A DNA stretch of 64,000 nucleotides from JAXLWB01 sp046328715 (GTDB lineage: Bacteria > Chloroflexota > Anaerolineae > Caldilineales > Caldilineaceae): positions 32,481 through 96,480 of the forward strand of contig JAXLWB010000039.1 in NCBI GenBank assembly GCA_046328715.1, in the 5' to 3' direction. Positions 52,916-61,009 of this stretch are shown piece by piece. Below the pieces are notes generated by a model. The model saw nothing but the letters and a program-made list of their open reading frames with translations, had not been told where the DNA came from and made no database searches. Numbering within the stretch: the first letter of the stretch is position 1; every line of letters begins with the position of its first letter. Made by a program: the position numbers and the translations under genes.

Positions 52916-53506
52916 ATGCCACGCCGAGCGATTCCATTTGCCCAGGGTCAGTACTATCATATTTATAATCGTGGGGCGAGTCGGCGCTCCATCTTTCTCA
53001 GCGATGCAGATTATCGTAAATGCATCAGCACGATGAAGAAGGTTGCCACGGAGTGTAAACTTTCAATGATCGCCTATTGTTTGCTGCCCAATCACTATCA
53101 TTGGTTCGTGCGGCAAGATGGAGAAGTCGCTGCCAATCAGTTACCCAAACGGGTCTTTGGCAGCTATAGTCAAGCCTTCAATCTGAAATATCAAGGCAGC
53201 GGGACACTCTTCGAGGACCGCTTCAAAGTGCGGATCGTCACTTCGGATGAGTACTTGCGTCATCTCTGCCTCTACATTCACGGCAACCCAGTCAAAGACC
53301 GATTTGCGCTTGCTCCTGAGCTTTGGCCTTATTCTAACTATCTCGATTGGATCGGCGTACGTAATGGCGAATTGGTGGATCACGCCTTTATCCAGACGTT
53401 CTTTCCCGATCTTGAACAATACAAAAAAAAGTTGCTTGATTACCTTACCAGCAAACTCCGTTTACCTTCCGCCATCAACAATTATCTTGCTACCTTATGG
53501 GATTGA
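52916..53506 (+). CDS. REP-associated tyrosine transposase (RAYT, Y1 HUH family)
   Basis: A 196-residue protein of usual RAYT length. Seen: the opening RGQ-like AQGQYYHIYNRG, the HUH metal motif NHYHWFV (H60, H62), FEDRFKVR, and LRHLCLYIHGNPVK, whose Tyr (Y120) is the likely nucleophile. Family knowledge: these domesticated relatives of IS200/IS605 transposases nick and join REP hairpins as single-stranded DNA. Five REP units of one family flank it (one upstream, four downstream), a complete REPtron. The ribosome site is weak (AAGAAG). No accessory TnpB is present. Confidence 0.92.
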   Translation: MPRRAIPFAQGQYYHIYNRGASRRSIFLSDADYRKCISTMKKVATECKLSMIAYCLLPNHYHWFVRQDGEVAANQLPKRVFGSYSQAFNLKYQGSGTLFEDRFKVRIVTSDEYLRHLCLYIHGNPVKDRFALAPELWPYSNYLDWIGVRNGELVDHAFIQTFFPDLEQYKKKLLDYLTSKLRLPSAINNYLATLWD

Positions 53507-53513
53507 CTACCCT

Positions 53514-53568
53514 CTTCCGGGAAGGCAAGTACCCGAGACTCGCCAGAACCAACCACCCTTCCCGGAAG
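53514..53568. repeat. REP unit 2
   Basis: A 55-base unit with the CTTCCGGGAAGG/CCTTCCCGGAAG ends; interior AAGTACCCGAGACTCGCCAG is close to units 3 and 5. It starts eight bases after the RAYT stop. Confidence 0.85.
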
Positions 53569-53652
53569 ACACTGCTACGATCAACCTAAATCACCATCCT
53601 ACAACTCGATCAAAACGCCCAGTCTAGAATCGCAGGTGAGATCGACCACCAT

Positions 53653-53707
53653 CTTCCGGGAAGGCAAGTACCTAAGACTCGCCAGAACCAACCCTCCTTC
53701 CCGGAAG
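53653..53707. repeat. REP unit 3
   Basis: Same ends and interior type as unit 2. The spacer before it carries CAGTCTAGAATCGCAG, which recurs before unit 5, so REP units were copied together with spacer. Confidence 0.85.
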
Positions 53708-53728
53708 ACACGTTGTCGCAGCCTACCA

Positions 53729-53783
53729 CTTCCGGGAAGGATCTTTGGTACTTGAGAGTGGTTAGCCATGCTCTTCCCGGAAG
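53729..53783. repeat. REP unit 4
   Basis: Same ends; interior GATCTTTGGTACTTGAGAG matches unit 1 more than its neighbours. Units 3 and 4 form a close pair like a BIME. Confidence 0.85.
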
Positions 53784-53852
53784 ACACTGCCACAATCAAC
53801 CCAACCCCACCCAAACGCTCAGTCTAGAATCGCAGTGGAGACGGGTCATCCT

Positions 53853-53907
53853 CTTCCGGGAAGGCAAGCACCTGAAACTCGCTATTATCAATCATCCTTC
53901 CCGGAAG
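53853..53907. repeat. REP unit 5
   Basis: Same ends and interior type as units 2 and 3, with more substitutions. Preceded by the CAGTCTAGAATCGCAG spacer. Confidence 0.85.
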
Positions 53908-53939
53908 ACGCGCTGCCGCAGCCTACCACCCGAACTCTA

Positions 53940-54327
53940 GGTCGCTGCGTACATGAACCTCAATGCACACGTATCAGCACTTGGTCTTTGCAGCCCTGAC
54001 CGTCAATGCACAGCCGCAAGCAATCGGTCTTTACGTACCTAAACGTCAGTGTATGGACACAAGCATTTGGCCTCTGAGTACTTGGACGCCAGTAACGCGC
54101 ACGAGTACCTGGGCTTTGCGCATCTAGGTGCCAGCGACGCGCACAAGGACCTGGTCTTTGCGTACCTGAACCTAATTACATGCGCACGAGTACTCGGTCT
54201 CTGCATCCTCAATACCAGTGCCTGCCAACATGCACTGGGTCTTTGCGTACCTATTTCCCAGTGACGCGCACAAGTACTCGGTCGTTGCGTACCTGAGCCT
54301 CAATAGACGCATACAAATACTTGGATC
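53940..54327. repeat. Degenerate 43-base tandem repeat, about nine copies
   Basis: Units of 41-43 bases starting GGTCTTTGCGTACCT and ending GCGCACAAGTACTC-like follow each other without spacers. Copies differ at many sites, so the array is old. The period is not a multiple of three and no real gene crosses it. The arrangement has no unique spacers, so it is not a CRISPR array. Confidence 0.75.
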
Positions 54328-54331
54328 TCTG

Positions 54332-54386
54332 GTGCGGGGTTCTGATGATTCGCCACTCGCCCCCTTACTGACGTGCGGGGTTCTGA
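54332..54386. repeat. Two direct copies of GTGCGGGGTTCTGA
   Basis: The 14-mer lies at 54332-54345 and 54373-54386, each followed by related CGCCACTCGCC-type sequence. An inverted copy is at 63243-63256, just past the last gene of the RiPP-like locus. Confidence 0.6.
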
Positions 54387-54484
54387 TGAGCCGCCACCCG
54401 CCACTCGCCACTGATCAGTTTGAGGCAGCGCCACACAGGCAGAGAGCGAAACGGCGCTTGCTGTAGTTTTTTTGTTTACGAGGT

Positions 54485-54512
54485 TTGCTTAGGAAATGAA
54501 ATAAGGTATGAT
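54485..54512 (+). promoter_or_regulatory. Possible promoter for the ABC exporter and SARP genes
   Basis: TTGCTT and TATGAT are separated by 16 bases in an AT-rich stretch, about 110 bases before the exporter start. Confidence 0.45.
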
Positions 54513-54625
54513 GCCCTCACGTTTTACTACAAACCAACGAGGATCCTCTGCATGACCCACCACTCACATTACACTGCTGGTGCTGGCCAACGCATTGCTG
54601 AACCCTTGACAAGCGCGCAATAACC

Positions 54626-56440
54626 ATGCTTGACAAACTCACAAAGATTCGTGCCAACCTTGCCTATTTGCCGCGCACGGTGCAGTTAATCTGGCAGGCA
54701 GCCGGACGATGGACAGTGGCCTGGGCAATCTTGTTGCTGTTGCAGGGCATTCTGCCCGTGTTCAGTGTCTATCTCACCCGAGCGCAGATTGATTCGTTAA
54801 GCGCAGCAATCCAAAGTGGCAACTCCTGGCAAAATCTGCGTTTGCCACTGCTGTTACTCATCTTATCTGGGATCATCCAGTTGATCGGCAACGGATTAAG
54901 CAGTCTCAACACCTGGGTTCGTTCGGTGCAAAGTGAATTGGTACAAGACGAGATCAATAACCAGATCCAGCAAAAGGCGCTCTCGCTCGATCTTGCCTTT
55001 TATGAAACGCCCGACTACTACGATCGACTCTACCGCGCTAAAACCGAGACGTTGAGCCGCCCTATGGCGCTTTTGGAAAATCTGGGAGGGTTGGCACAAA
55101 GTGGGCTGACCTTTGTGGCTATGGCGAGTCTGCTGTTCAGCTTTGGTTGGTGGCTGCCTGTTACCCTTTTGATTGGCATGGCACCTGCACTGTGGGCAGT
55201 AGTGCAACAGACGGGGCGCGCCAATCGCTGGCTACAACGTACCACCACTGCTCGCCGCCGTGTCAGCTATTATGACGAACTGATGGTAGACAACAGCGCA
55301 GTGGCCGAAACACGCCTCTTTAATACGGGCGAACACTTTCGCAAAAGCTTTCAAAGTCTTCGTCGGCAACTGCGTGAGGAGCGCTTTAGCCTGGTACGCA
55401 CCCAGGCCAGCAATGAATTTTGGGCCAGTTCCTTTGGCTTGACGGTCAGCACGGGTGCCAATGGCTGGATCCTCTGGCAGGTGGTGCAGGGCAACTTGTC
55501 GCTAGGAACAGTGGTGATGTTTTATCAGGTCTTTAGCCAAGGGCAACTTTTAATGCATACTCTTCTGGGCAATATTTGGGAGATTTACAGCAACCTGCTC
55601 TTTTTGGAAAACCTCTTTGGCTTTCTTGCGATTGAGCCACAGTTACAAGATCCGATCAAGCCGCATCCCGTGCCTCAACCACTACGAGAGGGCATTCGTT
55701 TTCACAATGTCTCCTTTTGTTATCCCAATAGCCAACGCCTTGCCCTGGAAAATTTTAATCTCACAATTCCTGCAGGACAGATTGTGGCATTGGTTGGCGA
55801 AAACGGCGCGGGCAAAAGTACGGTGCTGAAATTGCTTTGCCGCTTCTACGATCCGAATGATGGACAAATTACACTGGATGGCGCTGATCTACGCAACCTT
55901 GCTCAGGATGAATTGCGGCAACAGATCACGGTGCTCTTTCAGCAGCCTGTGCGCTATCAAGAAAGTGCCGCCACCAATATCGCACTCGGAGCACTGGCAA
56001 ATCAGCCAACAATGGCGCAAATTGAGCAGGCGGCCACTGCCGCAGCCGCCGATCTCCCAATTGCGCGCCTACCGCAACAATATGACACGATGCTCGGGCA
56101 TTGGTTTGGCGGGACGGAGTTGAGCGGAGGAGAATGGCAACGGGTCGCTTTGGCGCGCGCTTTTTTGCGTCAAGCGCCGATCATTGTTCTGGATGAGCCA
56201 ACCAGTGCGCTGGACACATGGGCCGAAGCCGACTGGATGGAGCGCTTTCGTACCCTGGCCCAAGGACGCACCACCGTGATCATCACACACCGCTTTACTA
56301 CCGCCATGCAGGCGGATATCATTCACGTCATGGCTGGCGGTCGAATCATCGAAAGTGGCAGTCACCCTGAGTTGTTAGCGCAAAACGGATCCTATGCCAA
56401 AGCATGGAGTCAACAAACAACAGGTATGCAGTACCAATGA
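54626..56440 (+). CDS. ABC exporter, fused membrane and ATPase domains
   Basis: A 604-residue half-transporter: about six membrane helices in the first 330 residues, then an ATPase domain with Walker A GENGAGKST (about 391-399), signature LSGGEWQR and Walker B PIIVLDEPTSALD. It must work as a homodimer or with a partner. There is no N-terminal C39 peptidase domain, so leader cleavage would rely on the separate B2 protease downstream. It overlaps the SARP gene by an ATGA junction, so both are translated together. Position suggests export of the product of the cluster starting at 59938; this is inference, as the family also exports lipids and drugs. No clear ribosome site precedes the start. 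Confidence 0.87.
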   Translation: MLDKLTKIRANLAYLPRTVQLIWQAAGRWTVAWAILLLLQGILPVFSVYLTRAQIDSLSAAIQSGNSWQNLRLPLLLLILSGIIQLIGNGLSSLNTWVRSVQSELVQDEINNQIQQKALSLDLAFYETPDYYDRLYRAKTETLSRPMALLENLGGLAQSGLTFVAMASLLFSFGWWLPVTLLIGMAPALWAVVQQTGRANRWLQRTTTARRRVSYYDELMVDNSAVAETRLFNTGEHFRKSFQSLRRQLREERFSLVRTQASNEFWASSFGLTVSTGANGWILWQVVQGNLSLGTVVMFYQVFSQGQLLMHTLLGNIWEIYSNLLFLENLFGFLAIEPQLQDPIKPHPVPQPLREGIRFHNVSFCYPNSQRLALENFNLTIPAGQIVALVGENGAGKSTVLKLLCRFYDPNDGQITLDGADLRNLAQDELRQQITVLFQQPVRYQESAATNIALGALANQPTMAQIEQAATAAAADLPIARLPQQYDTMLGHWFGGTELSGGEWQRVALARAFLRQAPIIVLDEPTSALDTWAEADWMERFRTLAQGRTTVIITHRFTTAMQADIIHVMAGGRIIESGSHPELLAQNGSYAKAWSQQTTGMQYQ

Positions 56441-59400
56441 AAAATAGTGTGGTCACACCAGATCTTGCAGGAAAGCGTTCTCAGCCGCTGGTCCTTCGCT
56501 TATTTGGCTCATTTCAAATCCTCGCACAGGATCAATACCCTATCGAATTTCGCTCCAATAAAGGGAAAGCACTGCTCGCTTATCTGCTTTTGACCCAAGG
56601 CAGGCCCGTTGCTCGCACCACCTTAACCGATCTGCTTTGGTCAGACTATACAATGAACTCGGCTCGTACCAATTTGCGCCAGGTCTTATCCAATCTGCGC
56701 GAGGTCCTTGGCTCACTTGATCTGCTGCAAAGCGATTACCAAACCGTCCAACTGCGGCTAGATTCAGCGCTAATTTGGTGTGACGCCTTGGTCTTCGACG
56801 AACTCTACGACGCTTGCCAGCGCCATCCTCACGCTTCTCTGGCGAACTGCCCGCTGTGTCAGACGCGCCTACAACAGGCGGCAGCATTGTACAAAGGCGC
56901 ATTTTTGGAAAACTTTGGCGAACTGGATAGCGCACCTTTTCAAACCTGGCTCCAAGCCCAACGTGCCCGTTATGCCGCCCAGTTTGCCAAAATCCAAGCA
57001 ACGCTGCGCCCAGCCATGCCGCCCCAGGGAAATCTGCCGCAACCGCTCACCTCGTTGATTGGCCGCAACGCCGAATTGAGCGAGTTGGTCGCCAAGCTTC
57101 AACATCCGGTCTACCGCTGCGTAACGTTGATCGGCCTCGGTGGCATGGGAAAAACACGGTTGGCCATTGCCTTGGGCGAACAAATGCAGAGCCACTTTGT
57201 GGATGGCGTCTGGTTCGTCTCTCTGGCTGCGCTAACCACGGAAGATGGCGAAACGCAGGAGAATCTCCATTTGCAGGATCGCATCGCCACAGTCATCAGC
57301 AGCGCACTACGCTTGACATTACGTGGTACGACTCGCCCAGCCGAGCAACTCATAGCCTATCTCCGCGAAAAAAACCTTTTGCTCATTTTGGACAATTTTG
57401 AGCATCTGAACGCTGGGGTAGATTTGCTGGTAAGCTTATTACAAAAAGCGCCCCATCTACAGCTGGTGGTTACCTCGCGCCATCGGCTATCCTTTCAAGG
57501 CCAACTTGCCTTTCAAGTGGTGGGGTTGCCCTTGCCTCCAGAGGGCGAAGATGCAACACAGCCGCCAGCACAATCTATCGCTCGCTACGCAAGCTTGCAG
57601 CTCTTTGTAGAGCGCGCGGAAAATGCAGCGTTGCCATTCGCCCAAGATGTCACAACTCTTGCCACGATCAGCGCTCTGTGTCGGTTGCTCGAAGGGATGC
57701 CGTTAGGCATCGAACTGGCAGTTACATTGCTGGAGAGACAAAAACCCGACGAAATTCTGTATAGCGTGCGCACACATTACGCTGCGCTGCATGCCAACCT
57801 GGGCGATTTGCCCCAGCGTCAACGCAGCGCCCAGGCAGTTTTGCTCACTGCCTGGGGTTTGTTGAGCAAGCAGGAAGCGCGGATCTTGGCGCGCTGCTCA
57901 GTCTTTCAAGGTGGCTTTAGCGTGAGCGCTGCCCAACAGATCGTTGACGCAACGCTAGCCGATCTAGAGGCATTGGTCCACAAATCACTCCTCAACCAAG
58001 CCAGTGATGGCCGCTTTACGCTCCATGAATTGGTGCGCCAATTTGCTGCGGAACAATGGGTAGCAAGCGAAGAAAACAGCCAGGCGGTGCATGATCGCCA
58101 TATGGCCTATTACCTGGCCCTTTTGGATAAGTGGCAGAACACGCCGGAGTTGCTGGCCTTTCGTCAAGCGATTCAACAGGAAGTGGCGAATGTCGAAGCT
58201 GCCTGGGCCTGGGCGCTCGCCAACAACCAAGTGACAGCGTTGCTGGCCGCCCTGCCAGGCTTACAATTTTTTTATCGCCTAGTTTGTCGTTTCCATCAGG
58301 CCGAAGCAAACTTGCTCACCGCTAGCAGTCAGGTGCGCACCTGGTTGAACAACCCGCCGTCAACAGTCACTGGAGATCAAAGACAAGCATTGCCCCAACT
58401 GCTGATCCACCTTTTACTAAAACTATGTGAGATCTACAACCATTACTTAGCCCAACCGACGCAAGTGATCACGTTGGCCCAAGAGGTTATTGAACGGGCG
58501 GAGCAAATTGCACGTGATGATCTGGTTGTCGAAGGCTATGCAGAATGGAGCCTCACGCTCTTTAACTTAGGCAATTTTACTGAACAACAACAACTGCTCG
58601 ATAAAGCCTTACCACTAGCCCAAACCCAAAGCACGCCGCTGCCCCAAATCAAATTTTTCTTGAGCCAAGGAACGAATGCCCAGGGCTACTATAATTTTTC
58701 CGCAGCATTGACCGCGCACCAACAGGCGTTAACTTTGGCGCAAGCCTATCATGACCCACTGTTGGCACTGCGCATTCGCAACAACATAGCGATGGTCTAC
58801 CGAGATGAGGGCGATTTAGGGCAAGCGCTCGCCTACTTTGAAGAAAATTTACAAGTTGCGCAAGCGCTCGAACAGGAGAACGAAATTGCCTATGCCACCG
58901 CGAATCTAGGCTTTTTGAGCTTACGGGTTGGTGATTTTGCCAAGGCGCAGAGCTATGTCTCAACCGCGCACCAAGTCTTTGCACTTCAGGGCGAACACCG
59001 ACTCGTGGCGGAGCTTTCGTGCTTATTAGCGGTCATCTTTCAACAAATCGGCCACGATGACACTGCGCTCGCCTATTGTGAAGAGACCCTGGCCTTAGCC
59101 ACTCGCTATCATTACTACCATGCCCAACGGTCAGCCGGTCTTACGGCTGGCGAATTGTACTTACAGCGTGGTGAGATCAGCCAGTCCGCCCTGATGTATC
59201 AACAGGTTATGGCGCTAATCGAGCAGACAGACAACGCGTCCGATCTAGTCTTTGTCCAGGCGGGGCTGGCTAACGTCCGGTTAGCCCAACAGGACTTGGT
59301 TGGTGCGTTATCACTGATCGAGCAAGTTCTCTTGCGTTTAGAACAGGCGTTGGCTGGGACAGCCGACGCACCAGAATTACTCTTGACCTGTTACGGCGTG

Positions 59401-59592
59401 TTAGCCGCAACCCATGACGAGCGGGCCTTAGCCATCCTTCAACAAGCCTGGCAGATCGTACAAAGCCAGGCCGCCAAGATCAGCGATCCCGCGCTGCGCG
59501 CTTCTTTCTTATACAATGTGCCTGTCAATCGGGCATTAGGACAACTTCACTCCCAAATGGCAGGTGAAGGCAACATAGACGCACAAAGATAA
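56437..59592 (+). CDS. SARP-type regulator: winged helix-BTAD, NB-ARC ATPase, TPR repeats
   Basis: A 1051-residue regulator. The start is taken at the ATGA overlap with the exporter; a longer frame begins at 56404. Order: OmpR/SARP winged helix (about 18-95, LRLFGSFQIL and NLRQVLSNLREVLG), BTAD with a CPLC-containing insert (about 115-195), NB-ARC ATPase with Walker A IGLGGMGKTR (about 232-241) and LLLILDNFEH, then TPR repeats to the end. Family knowledge: such proteins activate secondary-metabolite operons by binding direct repeats next to the -35. Two 11-base direct repeats lie at 59804-59825 before the promoter of the downstream operon and are the obvious candidate target. Confidence 0.88.
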   Translation: MKNSVVTPDLAGKRSQPLVLRLFGSFQILAQDQYPIEFRSNKGKALLAYLLLTQGRPVARTTLTDLLWSDYTMNSARTNLRQVLSNLREVLGSLDLLQSDYQTVQLRLDSALIWCDALVFDELYDACQRHPHASLANCPLCQTRLQQAAALYKGAFLENFGELDSAPFQTWLQAQRARYAAQFAKIQATLRPAMPPQGNLPQPLTSLIGRNAELSELVAKLQHPVYRCVTLIGLGGMGKTRLAIALGEQMQSHFVDGVWFVSLAALTTEDGETQENLHLQDRIATVISSALRLTLRGTTRPAEQLIAYLREKNLLLILDNFEHLNAGVDLLVSLLQKAPHLQLVVTSRHRLSFQGQLAFQVVGLPLPPEGEDATQPPAQSIARYASLQLFVERAENAALPFAQDVTTLATISALCRLLEGMPLGIELAVTLLERQKPDEILYSVRTHYAALHANLGDLPQRQRSAQAVLLTAWGLLSKQEARILARCSVFQGGFSVSAAQQIVDATLADLEALVHKSLLNQASDGRFTLHELVRQFAAEQWVASEENSQAVHDRHMAYYLALLDKWQNTPELLAFRQAIQQEVANVEAAWAWALANNQVTALLAALPGLQFFYRLVCRFHQAEANLLTASSQVRTWLNNPPSTVTGDQRQALPQLLIHLLLKLCEIYNHYLAQPTQVITLAQEVIERAEQIARDDLVVEGYAEWSLTLFNLGNFTEQQQLLDKALPLAQTQSTPLPQIKFFLSQGTNAQGYYNFSAALTAHQQALTLAQAYHDPLLALRIRNNIAMVYRDEGDLGQALAYFEENLQVAQALEQENEIAYATANLGFLSLRVGDFAKAQSYVSTAHQVFALQGEHRLVAELSCLLAVIFQQIGHDDTALAYCEETLALATRYHYYHAQRSAGLTAGELYLQRGEISQSALMYQQVMALIEQTDNASDLVFVQAGLANVRLAQQDLVGALSLIEQVLLRLEQALAGTADAPELLLTCYGVLAATHDERALAILQQAWQIVQSQAAKISDPALRASFLYNVPVNRALGQLHSQMAGEGNIDAQR

Positions 59593-59803
59593 ATCGCCCA
59601 TCCTCGAAAGGTGTGAGTCTCAACCAGATCATGGGCGACGCACATACTTACACGTTCCATCGTTGAGCGAAGACAAATTTCTATGCCACAGTCGCTGGCC
59701 AGCCGCTGCGCAAGCTAAAACTTACAATTCATTCCGTCTGGTCCAAATCCTACGATCAAAACAAGCCTATATTAAGAAAATAAAAAGTCACTATAAGCGC
59801 AAT

Positions 59804-59825
59804 TTGATCACACATTGATCACACT
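59804..59825 (+). promoter_or_regulatory. Two 11-base direct repeats, candidate SARP operator
   Basis: TTGATCACACA is followed at once by TTGATCACACT. The second copy ends 18 bases before the -35 hexamer. Each repeat also contains TGATCA, a palindrome. An 11-base step places copies on one helix face, as in SARP sites. The rest of 59593-59803 shows only a weak 8-base stem at 59594-59638. Confidence 0.55.
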
Positions 59826-59843
59826 TTTTCCCCTCTCTACCCA

Positions 59844-59872
59844 TTGACACTCGTCCTACCACTCGCTAGAAT
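59844..59872 (+). promoter_or_regulatory. Strong sigma-70-type promoter of the RiPP-like operon
   Basis: TTGACA and TAGAAT are separated by exactly 17 bases. The -10 ends 65 bases before the PqqD start codon. Confidence 0.7.
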
Positions 59873-59937
59873 AGACCGAATTTTAGCAGCCAAACCAAAC
59901 TACCCTTTACTAGAAACCGTTGGAGTAAAAAGCACTA

Positions 59938-60228
59938 ATGACAATCAGGGCAAAGTCATTGCAATCAAAGATTAACATCTCGCACGAGGTACTCTTTCAG
60001 GAGCTAGACAACGAATCGATCATGCTCAACCTGCGCGATGATGCCTATTATCGGCTGGATGATGTGGGCACGCGACTCTGGCAGTTGTTCAACGAATTTG
60101 GGTCAGTCGAACCTGTCGTTGCCCAGATGCTGGCTGAATATCAGGTAGAAGAAAGCCAGTTACGCCAAGATTTGACTCTGTTGTTGGGCCAGATGCAGGC
60201 TGCGGGCGTTCTCACCACTGTCCACTAG
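59938..60228 (+). CDS. PqqD-like RiPP recognition element protein (lasso B1 type)
   Basis: A 96-residue protein with the PqqD/RRE pattern: a beta strand region, ESIMLNLRDDAYYRLDDVG, then WQLFNEFGS and helices to LLLGQMQAAGVL. In lasso pathways the B1 protein binds the leader peptide and hands it to the B2 protease. It is first in the operon, with only five bases between its stop and the B2 gene. A ribosome site (TTGGAGT) precedes the start. Confidence 0.9.
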   Translation: MTIRAKSLQSKINISHEVLFQELDNESIMLNLRDDAYYRLDDVGTRLWQLFNEFGSVEPVVAQMLAEYQVEESQLRQDLTLLLGQMQAAGVLTTVH

Positions 60229-60233
60229 AAGTT

Positions 60234-60695
60234 ATGCGCCAGGGCTGGAATTATTTCCAAAGTTTATCGAGCCGGGAGCGATGGCTTTTTCTGCAAGCAT
60301 TAGGCTTGCTTCCCCTCTTTCACTGGGGAATCCGCTCTTTGGGTTTAGCACAAAGTTGCCAGTGGCTTGCCCGTTGGTCAGTGAGTGCGAGATCTTCTGC
60401 ACAGCAAGACATGACCTCGGTCATGATCCAGCAAAGTGAGCAGGTGCTTTATTGGGCTAGCCATTACGGCCTACAGGCCGGCAATTGTCTGTCACAATCT
60501 TTGACACTTTGCTGGCTGTTGCGCAGGCAGGGTATACCCACTGAATTACGAATCGGCGTGCGGCGGCAGGCAGGCAAGTTTGAGGCCCACGCATGGCTCG
60601 AATACAACGGCCAGCCAATCAAAGAAGTTGCCACTGTGCGCCAACAATATGCTGCCTTTCCAACAGAACTGTTCGCTGCACTGTCCCGCCAGTAG
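60234..60695 (+). CDS. Lasso-peptide-type B2 leader protease (transglutaminase-like cysteine protease)
   Basis: A 153-residue protein of usual length. The catalytic Cys is C85 in AGNCLSQSLTLCWLL and the His is H119 in FEAHAWLEYNG, the B2 pattern. The usual Asp after the His loop is not obvious (PIKEV stands there), which should be checked. It should cut the precursor after the leader, with B1 presenting the substrate. Its gene lies between B1 and the precursor gene. Confidence 0.9.
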   Translation: MRQGWNYFQSLSSRERWLFLQALGLLPLFHWGIRSLGLAQSCQWLARWSVSARSSAQQDMTSVMIQQSEQVLYWASHYGLQAGNCLSQSLTLCWLLRRQGIPTELRIGVRRQAGKFEAHAWLEYNGQPIKEVATVRQQYAAFPTELFAALSRQ

Positions 60696-60767
60696 ATGTT
60701 TTACAGGACACTTGTCTAGAACAAATACCATCAGAGTTATTTTCTGCACTTCAAGAAAGGAAGAACT

Positions 60768-60923
60768 ATGTCAGAGGCAAACACTACTCGCCAGGAAAAA
60801 CGTACACCACCCAAGGTGTATCACAAACCCAGTTTTACCCGGTTGGGCAAGGTGGCACAATTCACTGGCCAAACAACAGCCAGACCCACAACGACTGCCG
60901 GCAAAAACGGTCGCGCCAGCTAA
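60768..60923 (+). CDS. Lasso-like RiPP precursor peptide, 51 residues, core without Asp/Glu
   Basis: A short gene with a good ribosome site (AGAAAGGAAG) 72 bases after the B2 gene. The leader fits YxxPx[LF]xxxGxxxxxT exactly: Y18, P21, F23, G27, T33 (KVYHKPSFTRLGKVAQFTG). In lasso precursors that Thr is at -2, so the core would be QTTARPTTTAGKNGRAS. It has no Asp or Glu, so the macrolactam of lasso peptides cannot form. It is Thr-rich and ends in Ser, the residue phosphorylated by lasso-peptide kinases, and a kinase gene follows. The product is thus probably not a lasso peptide. Confidence 0.8.
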   Translation: MSEANTTRQEKRTPPKVYHKPSFTRLGKVAQFTGQTTARPTTTAGKNGRAS

Positions 60924-61009
60924 TATGTCTGATTCAGTGCACACAAGCAGCCTGTTTGCGATGTAATGGATTGCTCGCCACGAAACAAGAGTAAGCGTGA
61001 GAAAACGGC

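Noticed and set aside
54049..54264. A 71-codon open frame across the tandem repeats.
   Set aside because: The repeat period is not a multiple of three, the frame has no ribosome site and the encoded sequence is not protein-like.
53940..54327. Possible CRISPR array.
   Set aside because: The units are contiguous and degenerate, without unique spacers, and no cas gene is in the window.
60925..60966. A 13-codon frame starting just after the precursor stop, a possible second peptide.
   Set aside because: It has no ribosome site or leader motif and is too short to be a credible precursor.
60580..60994. Two overlapping longer frames (60580-60966, 60593-60994) that cover the precursor gene.
   Set aside because: Both start inside the B2 gene without a ribosome site and destroy the perfect leader motif read in the third frame.
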